A DNA stretch of 64,000 bases from Marinomonas posidonica_A (lineage in GTDB: Bacteria > Pseudomonadota > Gammaproteobacteria > Pseudomonadales > Marinomonadaceae), in the NCBI RefSeq assembly GCF_043643765.1, contig NZ_JBHZSP010000001.1:186001-250000 (forward strand). Reading direction: 5' to 3'. Positions within the stretch are counted from its first letter, which is position 1, and every line of letters starts with the position of its first letter. Below the pieces are notes generated by a model, which searched no databases, was not told where the DNA came from, and saw nothing but the letters and a program-made list of their open reading frames with translations. Shown here piece after piece: positions 52,600 through 62,903 of the stretch. The translations under genes and the position numbers were made by a program.

Positions 52600-53637
52600 T
52601 TAAAGCTGAGGTGGTAAGTCCAATTCCGTCATGGTGGGCTTGTAACCGCAAAACATCATAACTAGGTTTCTAAGGCCGATTTCAAGATCGGGGCCATCCA
52701 GTCCTTTGACGCTTTTATCCATCAAAGCAAGGTAGTTTTGTATGTAGGGCAGGGTGACTTGATTGTGTCGTGACATGGCGCTTTCATAAAACGGAATGCG
52801 TTTATCCCATATTCTTTGATTTTGACAGGCTTGACGTAAACTGCTCGACGCCATGGCTTGCAATAGGCTGACCAAAGTATTGGTTTCACGGTTTATCAGC
52901 CAAAGAATAATATTACTTTCAATGCCTTCGGCTAAAAGCTGGTTCAGACAATGTAAGGCTTCTTTGACTTTTCCCATAAGCAAGCGATCACTTAAATCAT
53001 AAATCGAGTATCGACTGCTGTCAGTGACGGAATCGATGACTTTCTCAGCATCAATTTTCGCGCCCGCACCATGCATCAAGGCAAGTTTTTCGAGCTCTTG
53101 TGACAAGGCTAAAAGGTTTCCTTCACCTCGTTCACAGATGATAGCCGCCGCATCGCGAGATAGGGATAAATCAATGGCTTGCGCTCTTTGTTGTACCCAA
53201 GCCGGTAGACGGTTAGCGTCGATTGGCCAAATCTGTACAAATACGCCTTGTGACTCGAGTTGGCTAAACCATTTGGCTTTTTGAGTGCGTGCGTCCACTT
53301 TCGGCAAGGTCAGCAAAATGACATTGTCTTCGCTTAGGGATTGGCCCAATTGGGCTAACGCTTTGCTGTGTTTCTCCGCCATTTTGTCGATTTGAATGTC
53401 GAATAAACGACGAGAAGAAAACAGAGATAAACTTTGGCTTTCCAAAATGACATCTTGCCAATCAAACTGTGCATCGGCGACAAACCTTAGGCGTTCTTCA
53501 ATTTGATGATGTTGCGCGGCTTTGCGAATGCTGTCAGCGGCTTCTTGGCACAGCAATACCTCATCCCCTGAAATAATATAAATCGGGGCCAGATTTTTGT
53601 TTAGTTGAGTGACAAGCTGATCGGCACGAACTTTCAT
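52600..53637 (-). CDS. holA: DNA polymerase III subunit delta
   Basis: A 345-residue clamp-loader subunit that opens the beta clamp. It begins MKVRADQLVTQLNKNLAPIY with IISGDEVLLCQEAADSIRKA, the typical delta N-terminal domain. A mid-protein AWVQQRAQAIDLSLSRDAA and the C-terminal helical part are also typical. It follows lptE with 24 bases between them, in the conserved leuS-lptE-holA order, and is last of that operon. Confidence 0.94.
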   Translation of the reverse strand: MKVRADQLVTQLNKNLAPIYIISGDEVLLCQEAADSIRKAAQHHQIEERLRFVADAQFDWQDVILESQSLSLFSSRRLFDIQIDKMAEKHSKALAQLGQSLSEDNVILLTLPKVDARTQKAKWFSQLESQGVFVQIWPIDANRLPAWVQQRAQAIDLSLSRDAAAIICERGEGNLLALSQELEKLALMHGAGAKIDAEKVIDSVTDSSRYSIYDLSDRLLMGKVKEALHCLNQLLAEGIESNIILWLINRETNTLVSLLQAMASSSLRQACQNQRIWDKRIPFYESAMSRHNQVTLPYIQNYLALMDKSVKGLDGPDLEIGLRNLVMMFCGYKPTMTELDLPPQL

Positions 53638-53661
53638 AAGGTTGGTTTGCTGTCTCGCTGG

Positions 53662-54183
53662 TTACAGCGGAGCGTATCCTAGGTCATACATAAGTTGTTT
53701 TGCTAAATCGGCATACATGTCTTTCATTTGTGCTTGGTTGTAAGACAGCTTGGCACTTTCTTCCGCATCTTGGTTTACCAGCGTTTTATCGGTACTGATG
53801 TTACGAGGACCGTATAAGGATTTGCCATCTGCTTGCCGAATGAAATAGGCACCAGCAAGGCGACGTTGCACTTGAGACACGTCGTTGGAACTGTTACGCG
53901 CTAATTCTGTGTCGGAAGTGCTGAGTTTATTGACCTTTAGCTCAAGGGTGTCGGCATCGGCTTGAGAAGCCTCTAGGATAATAACGCCTTGTTGAGATAG
54001 CGCCAGACGCAATGCACGATCAAAATCCTCTGAGCCACTTTGGGAAGACAAGGTCAGCACTTTGAGTCTGTCTGGAAGTTGCACGGATCCTACGAGATGA
54101 AAACCACAGGCCACTAGACTCATAGCAAAGAAGGCAAGTAAAAAGAGACGAGTAGTGTGTTTGAAAGCGACTGTCATATCCAT
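53662..54183 (-). CDS. lptE: LPS-assembly lipoprotein LptE
   Basis: A 173-residue lipoprotein that plugs LptD in the outer membrane and helps insert LPS. The signal ends in the lipobox LVAC (Cys26), followed by GFHLVGSVQLPDRLK, the conserved LptE start. The frame is open for 18 further codons; I take the ATG at 54183 because it gives a normal lipoprotein signal, although 54177 is also possible. Positioned between leuS and holA as in most gammaproteobacteria. Confidence 0.92.
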   Translation of the reverse strand: MDMTVAFKHTTRLFLLAFFAMSLVACGFHLVGSVQLPDRLKVLTLSSQSGSEDFDRALRLALSQQGVIILEASQADADTLELKVNKLSTSDTELARNSSNDVSQVQRRLAGAYFIRQADGKSLYGPRNISTDKTLVNQDAEESAKLSYNQAQMKDMYADLAKQLMYDLGYAPL

Positions 54184-54240
54184 GATCTCTGTGCGAGTTA
54201 AGAAAATAGGGATGGCTATTAGCCATCCCAGTTGCATGGC

Positions 54241-56688
54241 TTAGTTTGCCACAATATTGACCAAACGACCGGGTACCACGATGACTTTACGTACCGTTTT
54301 ACCTTCAAGGAATTTGGTGACATTAGGGTGCGCTAAGGCTTCTGCTTCAATGGTTTTGTTATCGGCACTGGCTGAAACGGTTAACTCTGCGCGTTTTTTA
54401 CCCAATACTTGAACTACGATCGTCAACTCGTCTTTTACCAAAGCGGCTTCGTCTAGAGAAGGCCAAGGGGTATCGACGATGTTGTCCGTGTTGCCTAGGT
54501 CCATCCAAAGTTGGTGAGCGATGTGAGGCACGATAGGAGACAACAATAAGATAGTGGCTTCTAGGGCTTCACGTTCAACAGCCAAACCAAGTTCAGACGT
54601 GTCCTCGAACTTACTGATTTCGTTGCACAATTCCATCACAGCGGCAATGGCCGTGTTAAAGGTCTGACGACGTTCGATGTCATCGGTGACTTTTTGGATG
54701 GTTTCATGGGTCTTACGGCGCAAGGCTTTTTGCGCACCGTTAAGAGCGTCGATGTTCAATTCACCGACTTTGCCCGCGTTAACATGACGAAGTGACAAGG
54801 CCCACAAGCGGCGTAAGAAGCGTGATGCTCCGTCCACACCAGCGTCATTCCACTCTAGAGACTGCTCTGGTGGCGCACTGAACATGATGAATAAACGCAC
54901 CGTATCGGCACCGTATTTTTCGATCATTTCTTGCGGATCAACTGTGTTGCCTTTGGACTTAGACATCTTCGTGCCGTCTTTGTTGACCATACCTTGCGTC
55001 AACAGACGTTTGAATGGCTCGTCAGAGTTCACAAGACCAGCATCACGTAGCAACTTATGGAAGAAGCGAGAGTAAAGTAGGTGAAGAATTGCGTGCTCTA
55101 CACCGCCCACATATTGGTCAACCGGCAACCAGTAATTGGCTTCTTCCGTCAACATGGCGTCCGTGGCATCTGGGCAACAGTAACGAGCGAAATACCATGA
55201 AGATTCCATGAAGGTATCAAAGGTATCAGTCTCGCGTTCGGCTTCTTCTCCATTAAACATAATGGCAGAGAAATCCGGGTTGTTCTTGATTGGCGAGTTT
55301 ACACCGTCCATGACCACGTCTGTTGGTAGTTCAACTGGCAATTGGTCAGCCGGAACAGGCACAACCGAGCCGTCTTTTAAGTTAATGGTTGGGATTGGTG
55401 TTCCCCAGTAACGTTGACGGCTTACGCCCCAGTCACGTAGACGGTAATTCACTTTTACTTCACCTAGATTGCGCTCAGTCATCCAAGCGGCAATGGCATC
55501 GAAGGCTTCTTTAAAGGTCAAACCATCGAACTCACCTGAGTTACATAGCACGCCTTTGTTGGTGTAAGCCTCTGTTTCGATGTCCGCCTTGTCGTCGCCA
55601 ACAGGTTGAATTACTTGTTTGATCGGTAAGTCGTACTTTTTCGCGAATTCGAAATCACGTTGATCGTGAGCTGGAACCGACATAACGGCACCAGAACCGT
55701 ATTCCATCAACACAAAGTTAGCAGCAAACACGGGAACGGCTTCACCTGTGATGGGGTGAATGGCTTTAAATCCAGTGTCTATGCCTTTTTTATCCACGGT
55801 GGCCATGTCGGCTTCAGTGGTCGACATCAACTTGCTTTCCGCAATGAAATTCGCAAGCTCTGGATTGGTTTCAGCGGCTTCTAAAGACAATGGGTGTTGT
55901 GTGGCAACAGCAACATAGGTCACCCCCATAACCGTATCTGGGCGTGTGGTGTAAACCGACAAACGGTCTTCTTTGCCTTTTACTTCGAAGCTGAACTCCA
56001 GACCTTCAGAACGGCCGATCCAGTTACGTTGCATGGCTTTTACTTTTTCTGGCCAGTCGTCTAACTGATCCAAATCATTTAACAATTCTTCAGCATAATC
56101 CGTAATGCGGATAAACCACTGAGAGATTTCTTTTTTCTCTACTGTAGTGCCACAACGCCAGCAGCCACCATCTTCTACTTGCTCATTAGCGAGAACAGTT
56201 TGGTCATGAGGACACCAGTTAACCGCAGCGGTTTTTTTGTAAGCTAAGCCTTTTTCGATCAGCTGAGTAAAGAACCACTGTTCCCATTTGTAGTATTCTG
56301 GTGTGCAGGTTGCGATTTCGCGATCCCAGTCATAGGCAAAACCTAGCTCTTTAAGTTGGCCTTTCATGTAGGCAACGTTTTCGGTTGTCCATTTTGCTGG
56401 TGCCGTTTTGTGCTTAATCGCCGCATTTTCTGCTGGTAAGCCAAAGGCATCCCAGCCCATAGGTTGTAAAACGTTCTTACCTTGCATGCGTTGGTAGCGA
56501 GAAATTACATCGCCAATGGTGTAGTTACGAACATGACCCATGTGCAGTCGACCACTTGGGTAAGGGAACATGGAGAGGCAGTAAAATTTTTCTTTATTGG
56601 AATCAGCGACGGCTTTGAAGACTTTGTTTTCGTCCCAAAAAGATTGTGCAGCTTGTTCGATTTGCTGCGGATTATATTGCTCTTGCAT
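54241..56688 (-). CDS. leuS: Leucyl-tRNA synthetase
   Basis: An 815-residue class I synthetase. The HIGH-type motif is PYPSGRLHMGHVRNY (near 42-56), the KMSKS loop is GTKMSKSKGNTV, and the editing (CP1) domain has TTRPDTVMGVTYVAVA. The C-terminal anticodon-binding part ends with the usual KVIVVPGRLVNIVAN. The ATG at 56688 (MQEQYNPQQIEQAA) matches the family start better than the ATG at 56706. It leads leuS-lptE-holA and diverges from the zinc-ribbon gene. Confidence 0.97.
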   Translation of the reverse strand: MQEQYNPQQIEQAAQSFWDENKVFKAVADSNKEKFYCLSMFPYPSGRLHMGHVRNYTIGDVISRYQRMQGKNVLQPMGWDAFGLPAENAAIKHKTAPAKWTTENVAYMKGQLKELGFAYDWDREIATCTPEYYKWEQWFFTQLIEKGLAYKKTAAVNWCPHDQTVLANEQVEDGGCWRCGTTVEKKEISQWFIRITDYAEELLNDLDQLDDWPEKVKAMQRNWIGRSEGLEFSFEVKGKEDRLSVYTTRPDTVMGVTYVAVATQHPLSLEAAETNPELANFIAESKLMSTTEADMATVDKKGIDTGFKAIHPITGEAVPVFAANFVLMEYGSGAVMSVPAHDQRDFEFAKKYDLPIKQVIQPVGDDKADIETEAYTNKGVLCNSGEFDGLTFKEAFDAIAAWMTERNLGEVKVNYRLRDWGVSRQRYWGTPIPTINLKDGSVVPVPADQLPVELPTDVVMDGVNSPIKNNPDFSAIMFNGEEAERETDTFDTFMESSWYFARYCCPDATDAMLTEEANYWLPVDQYVGGVEHAILHLLYSRFFHKLLRDAGLVNSDEPFKRLLTQGMVNKDGTKMSKSKGNTVDPQEMIEKYGADTVRLFIMFSAPPEQSLEWNDAGVDGASRFLRRLWALSLRHVNAGKVGELNIDALNGAQKALRRKTHETIQKVTDDIERRQTFNTAIAAVMELCNEISKFEDTSELGLAVEREALEATILLLSPIVPHIAHQLWMDLGNTDNIVDTPWPSLDEAALVKDELTIVVQVLGKKRAELTVSASADNKTIEAEALAHPNVTKFLEGKTVRKVIVVPGRLVNIVAN

Positions 56689-56876
56689 GATGTATGTTTT
56701 TCCCATGATCGACGTGAGGTTGGTAGACCTGTATTCTCTTTATATGTGATTGTTCAGCATTATAACGACCTAGCTCAAGATTAGGGAGCAAAGGCCAACA
56801 GAGTCTGAAAATATCCGCTATTTTATAGAGATGGCGCGCTAATTAGAAGGTGCATAGAGAAGGAGTTATGAAATCT

Positions 56877-57293
56877 ATGAAAAAAGATCTGCAAAACAGC
56901 ACTTCGGATTCCAATTTAGTCGAAGAAGCACGTAAAACATTGCAAGGTGCGAAGGATTGGTTATTGGAAGACATGGCCTTAATGTCCGCTTATTGGCATG
57001 ACAAGATGGGCTACACAGAAGCCTGGGTAGATGCCAATTGGCATCTGGTGTTAGACGGTGGACACGAATTAGTTGAGGAGTTGGATGAAAAGGAAGATGC
57101 CGCTTTACTTTGGCTTATTAATCACGTGAACAATAACCCAGTACCTTTAGAAGAATGTCATGTCGCAGGCACACAAGTAGAGGCCGGAACTTATACTTGT
57201 ATGTCATGCGGTCACTTGAATGAGCAGCCGCAAGCGCAAGCGTTGCCAACCTGTGAAATTTGCCATTACGGTTTAATGTCTTCACACGGTTAG
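56877..57293 (+). CDS. Zinc-ribbon protein, DUF1451 (YbeL-like)
   Basis: A protein of about 138 residues with an acidic helical N-terminal part and a C-terminal zinc ribbon (CMSCGHLNEQ...CEICHYG). It is the YbeL-like family often found beside leuS. Start is uncertain: AAGGAG lies 2 bases before an ATG at 56868 and 11 before the ATG at 56877; I prefer 56877. Function is unknown. Confidence 0.85.
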   Translation: MKKDLQNSTSDSNLVEEARKTLQGAKDWLLEDMALMSAYWHDKMGYTEAWVDANWHLVLDGGHELVEELDEKEDAALLWLINHVNNNPVPLEECHVAGTQVEAGTYTCMSCGHLNEQPQAQALPTCEICHYGLMSSHG

Positions 57294-57300
57294 ACTTTTT

Positions 57301-57330
57301 AAGAGCAAAGGGCTTATGCACTTTGCTCTT
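57301..57330. terminator. Bidirectional terminator between the YbeL-like gene and lnt
   Basis: A perfect 10-bp stem, AAGAGCAAAG / CTTTGCTCTT, with a 10-nt loop and T runs on both strands. It overlaps the last codons of lnt. Confidence 0.8.
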
Positions 57331-58900
57331 TTTGTGTCTGACGAACCGAAGCTGTTTTGGAAAAGAGGCTGTTGAGATAGCAGAACAACGCCGCTAAACC
57401 GATTAAGGCTAGAGTAGGCCAAGGGCCCCAGGTGACATAAGGCGTACTGCCCGCAAAGGCTTTGGCGTTCGTCGTTAAGCTTGTTTGTTTGAATTGTGGG
57501 GCTTGAGCCACAATCTCACCTTGTTCATTGATCACTGCGGTAATGCCTGTGTTGGTGCCGCGGATCACATAGCGTCCGGTTTCTTTGGCTCGGAATTGTG
57601 CAATTTGCAGATGCTGCCAAGGACCAAAAGAGGTGCCAAACCAGCCATCATTACTAATGGTGATCAATAGATCGCTGTCGCGTACCATTTCACGAACCTG
57701 TTCTGGGTAAACGATTTCATAGCAAATAAAAGGCGCGATGCCCCATTCACCTACTTGTAAAACGGGTTGATTGCCATCGCCAGATTGAAAGTTGGACATG
57801 GGCATGCCAAAGATGTCCAAAATAGGGCCAATATAATTGGCTAAAGGGAGATATTCCCCAAAGGGTACTAAGTGTTTTTTGTAGTAAAGACCAAAACCAT
57901 CGCCGGTTGCCCAAATGGCGTTGTAATAGTCTTTACCGCCTTGTACGTCTGGAATACCGGTAATCAAAGTGGTTTTGGTGTCAGCCAGTTGTTGGCTGAA
58001 ATCCGCCAAATAGGGTTTGATTTGCGAGTAGGAATAGGTCACGGCGGTTTCGGGCCAGACAATCAAATCACTGTCTAAATGCGCCAGTGTGGTTTGTTGG
58101 TAATAATTTAAGGAGCGAGCGGCGGTTTGCGCCAACCACTTTTCATCTTGTTTGACATTGCCTTGCACTAAGGTGGTTTTCAGGGTGCCAGTTTGCGTGA
58201 CCCACTGATTTGGAAAGTAGTTCAAATAGACAGCACCACCCCAACTTAATGCCAGGATTGTCATTAGCATGATTTGATTGCGTTGTTTTAGCACCAGACC
58301 TGCTAAGGTAGTGGCCGTTAGAACGACGACAAAACTGGTGAGCCAAATACCACCAATGGGCAGTAGCTCAAAAAGCCAAGTGTTTTCAACCGCATAACCG
58401 GGCAGCAGCCAAGGGAAGCCGGTAAATAAGACGCTGCGTCCTAGTTCTGCTAACAACAGGCTGAACATTACCCAAAAGCTGGCAGGCAGGGTTTTGAATT
58501 TATCTTGTAAGCGCCACCCCAACCAAGCGGCAAAGGCCCAAAAGGCACTTAACACAGCGATAAAACAGAAGGTGATCAGGACGGCGATCACATCACCGAC
58601 TTGGCCATATTCAGCAATGCTGACAAAGACCCACGACACACTGGCGGCAAAGACCCCAAAAGCAACGGACGTGCCTCGCCATAATGCGGTTTTGGCAGTT
58701 GGGCTGGTAATGACTAAAATGGCGTAGAAAAATAGGCTAATAAAATAGCCGGGCCAAAAATGGAAAGGGGAGAAGCTAGTCACACCGATTGCGCCAGCGA
58801 TCACGCCAATCAGCAAAGCGGCAGTCAGAGGTAAACGTGAGAAAAAGCGAGGAATTCGCCCCGCCATTGTATCGGTTGAATCGGGGCGAATGGCTGACAT
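57314..58900 (-). CDS. lnt: Apolipoprotein N-acyltransferase
   Basis: A 528-residue inner-membrane enzyme that adds the third acyl chain to lipoproteins. Six to eight N-terminal helices precede a nitrilase-fold domain. The Glu-Lys-Cys triad lies in VWPETAVTYSY, KKHLVPFGEYLPL and PFICYEIVYPEQVRE, and ISNDGWFG is typical. It is last of the miaB-ybeZ-ybeY-corC-lnt cluster, with 1 base between it and corC, and its end overlaps the terminator. Confidence 0.96.
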   Translation of the reverse strand: MSAIRPDSTDTMAGRIPRFFSRLPLTAALLIGVIAGAIGVTSFSPFHFWPGYFISLFFYAILVITSPTAKTALWRGTSVAFGVFAASVSWVFVSIAEYGQVGDVIAVLITFCFIAVLSAFWAFAAWLGWRLQDKFKTLPASFWVMFSLLLAELGRSVLFTGFPWLLPGYAVENTWLFELLPIGGIWLTSFVVVLTATTLAGLVLKQRNQIMLMTILALSWGGAVYLNYFPNQWVTQTGTLKTTLVQGNVKQDEKWLAQTAARSLNYYQQTTLAHLDSDLIVWPETAVTYSYSQIKPYLADFSQQLADTKTTLITGIPDVQGGKDYYNAIWATGDGFGLYYKKHLVPFGEYLPLANYIGPILDIFGMPMSNFQSGDGNQPVLQVGEWGIAPFICYEIVYPEQVREMVRDSDLLITISNDGWFGTSFGPWQHLQIAQFRAKETGRYVIRGTNTGITAVINEQGEIVAQAPQFKQTSLTTNAKAFAGSTPYVTWGPWPTLALIGLAALFCYLNSLFSKTASVRQTQKEQSA

Positions 58901-58901
58901 T

Positions 58902-59771
58902 TTAGTCTATCGTCTCTTCTGTAACAGATTTTGACACTTGGATGGTTTTCACGCGGCGACCATCGGATTTCACGACTCTGAAGTCGAAATGATCAAAGCT
59001 GATAGTTTCATCACGTAGTGGAACGTGACCAAATTGTTGTACGAGAATACCACCAACGGTGTCAAACTCTTCTTCGTTAAGTTCGGCTTTGAAAAACTCG
59101 TTAAAGTCTTCAATGGTGCAAAGTGCTGGCACTAAATAGACACCGGCGTCACTGGTGACCTGAATACCTTCATGTTCGAGTTTGTCGGTTTCGTCTTCGA
59201 TTTCACCAACAATTTGCTCTAATACGTCTTCAATGGTGACGAGTCCAGACACACTGCCGTATTCATCAAGTACCAGCGCCATATGGTAACGCTTGGTACG
59301 GAAGTCGTTAAGCAAGACGTTTAGGCGTTTACTTTCTGGAATGAAGTTAGCAGGACGCAAGCGAGCGAGAATGTCTTCGTTGGTGATGTCGCCATCTTTA
59401 AACAGCAACGGCAATAGGTCTTTGGCGAGTAAAACCCCTAAAATTTCGTCAGAGTCTTCGCCCACCACAGGGAAGCGTGAGTGGGAAGAGTCAATGACTT
59501 TGCGAATAGACGTTTTTGGGTCGTCTTCAGATTTGATGACCACCATTTGCGATGGTGGAATCATGATGTCTCTGGCTTGTACTTCAGACACTTCGAGAGC
59601 GCCTTCGACAATGGTGAAGGCATCGCGGTCTATGACGTCAGACTGCACAGCGGTTTCCAGAAGTTGAATGATGTCAGCACGGCTGCGCGGTTCATCATTA
59701 AAGGCTTGAAGGAAACGTTCAAACCAGGATTTATGTTGATCGTTGTTTAAGCTCGATCGGTCATCGCTCAT
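58902..59771 (-). CDS. corC: CorC/YbeX family CBS-domain protein
   Basis: A 289-residue protein of the CorC/HlyC group. Two CBS domains (about 70-190, starting IMIPPSQMVVI) precede a CorC_HlyC domain (about 205-280, with TVGGILVQQFGHVPLRDETI). YbeX/CorC is linked to ribosome metabolism and to magnesium and cobalt resistance in E. coli. It overlaps neither neighbour but is spaced by 1 and 12 bases, so it is in the operon. Confidence 0.93.
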   Translation of the reverse strand: MSDDRSSLNNDQHKSWFERFLQAFNDEPRSRADIIQLLETAVQSDVIDRDAFTIVEGALEVSEVQARDIMIPPSQMVVIKSEDDPKTSIRKVIDSSHSRFPVVGEDSDEILGVLLAKDLLPLLFKDGDITNEDILARLRPANFIPESKRLNVLLNDFRTKRYHMALVLDEYGSVSGLVTIEDVLEQIVGEIEDETDKLEHEGIQVTSDAGVYLVPALCTIEDFNEFFKAELNEEEFDTVGGILVQQFGHVPLRDETISFDHFDFRVVKSDGRRVKTIQVSKSVTEETID

Positions 59772-59783
59772 TAGGGGATTAAC

Positions 59784-60248
59784 TCACTCTTTTATCAAAT
59801 AAGGGTCGGAAATCGACAAAGAAGCCAATAATTCAGTTTCTAAGTTTTCCATTTCTTCAGCGTCATCGTCATTTATATGGTCATAACCACGTAAATGCAA
59901 GATGCCGTGAATCGTCATGTGTGCCCAATGGTCAAACTGGGCTTTGTCTTGCTCAATGGCTTCTTTTGCCACCACTTGCTGACAGATAACCAAATCACCT
60001 AATAAAGGTAATTCGATGCCAGGTGGGGATTCAAAAGGAAACGACAGCACATTGGTGGGTTTGTCTTTGCCACGGTATTCGTGATTCAGTGCTTGGCTCT
60101 CTGCTTCGTCTACGATGCGAATGGTCACTTCGTATTCATCACCAGAGGTGGGTAAGGCTTTTTCAACCCATAAGCGAAAGTCAGCTTCACTAGGAAGCTG
60201 ATCTGTCTTATCGGTGGCAATTTGTAAGTCGAGTTCTAAATCTGGCAT
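59784..60248 (-). CDS. ybeY: Endoribonuclease YbeY
   Basis: A 154-residue metal-dependent RNase needed for 16S rRNA 3' maturation. The zinc motif HGILHLRGYDH (near 114-124) has the three histidines, and the ALNHEYRGKDKPTNVLSFPF region is typical. The stop of ybeZ and this start share a base, so the genes are translationally coupled. Confidence 0.96.
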   Translation of the reverse strand: MPDLELDLQIATDKTDQLPSEADFRLWVEKALPTSGDEYEVTIRIVDEAESQALNHEYRGKDKPTNVLSFPFESPPGIELPLLGDLVICQQVVAKEAIEQDKAQFDHWAHMTIHGILHLRGYDHINDDDAEEMENLETELLASLSISDPYLIKE

Positions 60249-61321
60249 TAGGTTTTCGTTTCTGTTGTCACATTTGCACTGTCTGCCGTTGCCACTTGGG
60301 CTTTTTCGGCAGCTCGAGCTTCATTGCGAGCTTTCTTTTCAGCTTCGGTTTCTTCATCGAATTTGTCATAAGCTTCAACAATACGTTGCACCAATGGATG
60401 ACGGACCACGTCGGATGAACCGAAAGAGGTGATGCTGATACCTTTGACGTCTTTTAACACATGCATTGCTTGTGCTAAACCAGATGACGTGCCGCGTGGT
60501 AAATCCACCTGAGTACGGTCACCAGTAATGACAGCCGTTGAACCAAAACCAATTCGCGTCAAAAACATCTTCATTTGTTCGCGCGTGGTGTTCTGACTTT
60601 CGTCCAAAATGATAAAAGCATTATTTAAGGTTCGACCACGCATGAAGGCCAAAGGTGCGATTTCAATGACGTTTTTTTCAATCAGTTTATCGACCAACTC
60701 AAAGCCCAGCATTTCGTACAAGGCATCGTACAAAGGACGTAAGTATGGGTCAATTTTCTGTGACAAATCACCTGGTAAGAAACCCAATTTTTCACCGGCT
60801 TCCACCGCAGGACGAACCAACATAATACGCTCAACTCGATCCGCTTCTAAGGCTTCGACCGCACAAGCTACGGCAAGGTAGGTTTTACCTGTACCAGCCG
60901 GTCCAATACCAAAGTTAATGTCGTGTTTGCGAATTTGCGTCACGTAACTTTGCTGATTTTGGCCTTTAGGTTTGATAAAGGCTTTACGGGTTTTAATCAC
61001 CACTTGATCACTGTGATTGCGTTTGTTGCGAGTCAGGGATTCAATGGCTGATTCCTGTAAATACAGGTGAACCGTTTCTGGCGACACTTGTGGGTTGGCT
61101 AACGCTTCACGATAAAGGTTTTGCAACAAGGTTTTGGCGGCCATGACATGTTCAGCATTGTCGCCAGACAGGTCGAATAAATCACCTCGATAGCGAATCT
61201 CTACCTCAAGGCGTTTTTCGATCAATTTGATGTTTTCATCGAGTTGCCCGCACATGCCAGCCAAGGCATCGACATTGGCTGGTGTTAGGCGAATTTGTTG
61301 AGTTGTCTGTGTGGTTTCCAA
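60248..61321 (-). CDS. ybeZ: PhoH-like ATPase YbeZ
   Basis: A 357-residue P-loop ATPase of the PhoH family. Walker A is GPAGTGKTYLA and Walker B is FIILDESQNTT, with a long N-terminal domain. The C-terminal tail is rich in Lys, Glu and Ala. YbeZ works with YbeY on ribosomal RNA. It lies 13 bases after miaB. Confidence 0.95.
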   Translation of the reverse strand: METTQTTQQIRLTPANVDALAGMCGQLDENIKLIEKRLEVEIRYRGDLFDLSGDNAEHVMAAKTLLQNLYREALANPQVSPETVHLYLQESAIESLTRNKRNHSDQVVIKTRKAFIKPKGQNQQSYVTQIRKHDINFGIGPAGTGKTYLAVACAVEALEADRVERIMLVRPAVEAGEKLGFLPGDLSQKIDPYLRPLYDALYEMLGFELVDKLIEKNVIEIAPLAFMRGRTLNNAFIILDESQNTTREQMKMFLTRIGFGSTAVITGDRTQVDLPRGTSSGLAQAMHVLKDVKGISITSFGSSDVVRHPLVQRIVEAYDKFDEETEAEKKARNEARAAEKAQVATADSANVTTETKT

Positions 61322-61334
61322 GGGCTACCTGTGC

Positions 61335-62690
61335 TTATTGAATGACAAAGTCGTTGTCGAGTTCAGAGCTGATCAATTCACCCAATAGGGAATTAGGATA
61401 AGCGTCTGTAATGACAACGTCGGCAAATTTACCAATTAATTGTGGATCAGACGCACGGAAGTTCACAATGCGATTGTTTTCCGTACGGCCTTGAAGTTGA
61501 CCTGGATCACGCGGCGAGTAGCCACTGATCAAAATGCGTTTTACTTCGCCAACCATGGCCAAGCTAATATCAAACGCTTGTTGGCTGATACGGCGCTGTA
61601 AAATCGCCAAACGTTCTTTCTTCACCTCTTCAGGGGTGTCGTCTTCAAGGTCAGATGCTGGCGTACCAGGACGTTGACTGTAGACAAAACTGAACGAATG
61701 ATCAAAGCCAATTTCTTGGATCAGATTCATGGTATCAACAAAGTCTTCATCGGTTTCACCAGGGAAGCCAATGATAAAGTCGGATGATAAGCTGATGCCA
61801 GGACGTGCGTCTTTAATGCGGTTAATTTTATCAATGTAATACTGACGATCGTGGCCACGTTTCATGGCACTCAGAATGTTATCGGCACCACTTTGAACTG
61901 GTAAGTGTAAATGGCTGACCAGCTTTGGCTCAGTGCGAAAGGCTTCAATCAGACTGTCCGTAAATTCCACTGGGTGTGAAGTGGTAAAGCGAATACGCTC
62001 AATGCCATCGATACGCGCCACAGCGTGAATCACGTCGGCCAAATCGGCTTCATCACCTTCTTCTGTTTCGCCGCGGTAGGCGTTCACGTTTTGACCCAGT
62101 AAATGGATTTCACGCACACCTTGTTCAGCCAACTGAGACGCTTCTAGTAGAATGCTGTCAAAAGGACGACTGACTTCTTCGCCACGGGTGTAAGGTACGA
62201 CGCAGAAAGTACAGTATTTGCTGCAACCTTCCATGATGGATACAAAGGCTTCGGCCCCTTCTACGCGTGGCGCAGGCAGGTGGTCAAACTTTTCAATCTC
62301 CGGGAAGGTGACGTCAGTAATGGGAATGTGTGTGGCGGCAGCATTCACCATCTCTGGAAGTTTGTGCAGAGTTTGTGGACCAAAAATCATATCCACGTGT
62401 TTCGCACGTTTACGAATGTTGTCGCCTTCTTGACTGGCCACACAACCGCCAACCCCGATCACTAGATCAGGATTTTTTTGCTTGAGCTTCTTCCAGCGAC
62501 CAAGTTGGTGAAATACCTTGTCTTGCGCTTTTTCACGGATCGAGCACGTGTTGAGAAGCAAAACATCTGCTTCGTCTGCATTGTCTGTTAGCTCCATCTC
62601 ATGACTTTCGCCTAATAAGTCGGCCATACGAGAAGAATCGTATTCGTTCATCTGACAGCCATGAGTTTGGATAAAGAGTTTTTTTGCCAT
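61335..62690 (-). CDS. miaB: tRNA-2-methylthio-N6-dimethylallyladenosine synthase
   Basis: A 451-residue radical-SAM methylthiotransferase that acts on A37 of tRNA. The N-terminal iron-sulfur cysteines are in THGCQMNEYD, LLNTCSIREKA and GVGGCVASQEG. The radical-SAM cluster is GCSKYCTFCVVPYTRG, and a TRAM domain closes the protein. It leads the operon miaB-ybeZ-ybeY-corC-lnt. Confidence 0.97.
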   Translation of the reverse strand: MAKKLFIQTHGCQMNEYDSSRMADLLGESHEMELTDNADEADVLLLNTCSIREKAQDKVFHQLGRWKKLKQKNPDLVIGVGGCVASQEGDNIRKRAKHVDMIFGPQTLHKLPEMVNAAATHIPITDVTFPEIEKFDHLPAPRVEGAEAFVSIMEGCSKYCTFCVVPYTRGEEVSRPFDSILLEASQLAEQGVREIHLLGQNVNAYRGETEEGDEADLADVIHAVARIDGIERIRFTTSHPVEFTDSLIEAFRTEPKLVSHLHLPVQSGADNILSAMKRGHDRQYYIDKINRIKDARPGISLSSDFIIGFPGETDEDFVDTMNLIQEIGFDHSFSFVYSQRPGTPASDLEDDTPEEVKKERLAILQRRISQQAFDISLAMVGEVKRILISGYSPRDPGQLQGRTENNRIVNFRASDPQLIGKFADVVITDAYPNSLLGELISSELDNDFVIQ

Positions 62691-62903
62691 GTAACCTATA
62701 AACCTAAAAAAGAGTTCGTCATATCGACTTTGCGCCTATTATATTTGGCTTTGCTTCCGAATCCCAGACTTGTCATTCATTCCCGCCATTTTTAATGCAA
62801 ATATCACAACAATTTCCATGTTTGGCTGGCACTTAATGGGGAATCTATTCACAATACCGCGTAGAAGCGATTGGATGAATTATTTGCCGGAGGCGAAAAA
62901 CGG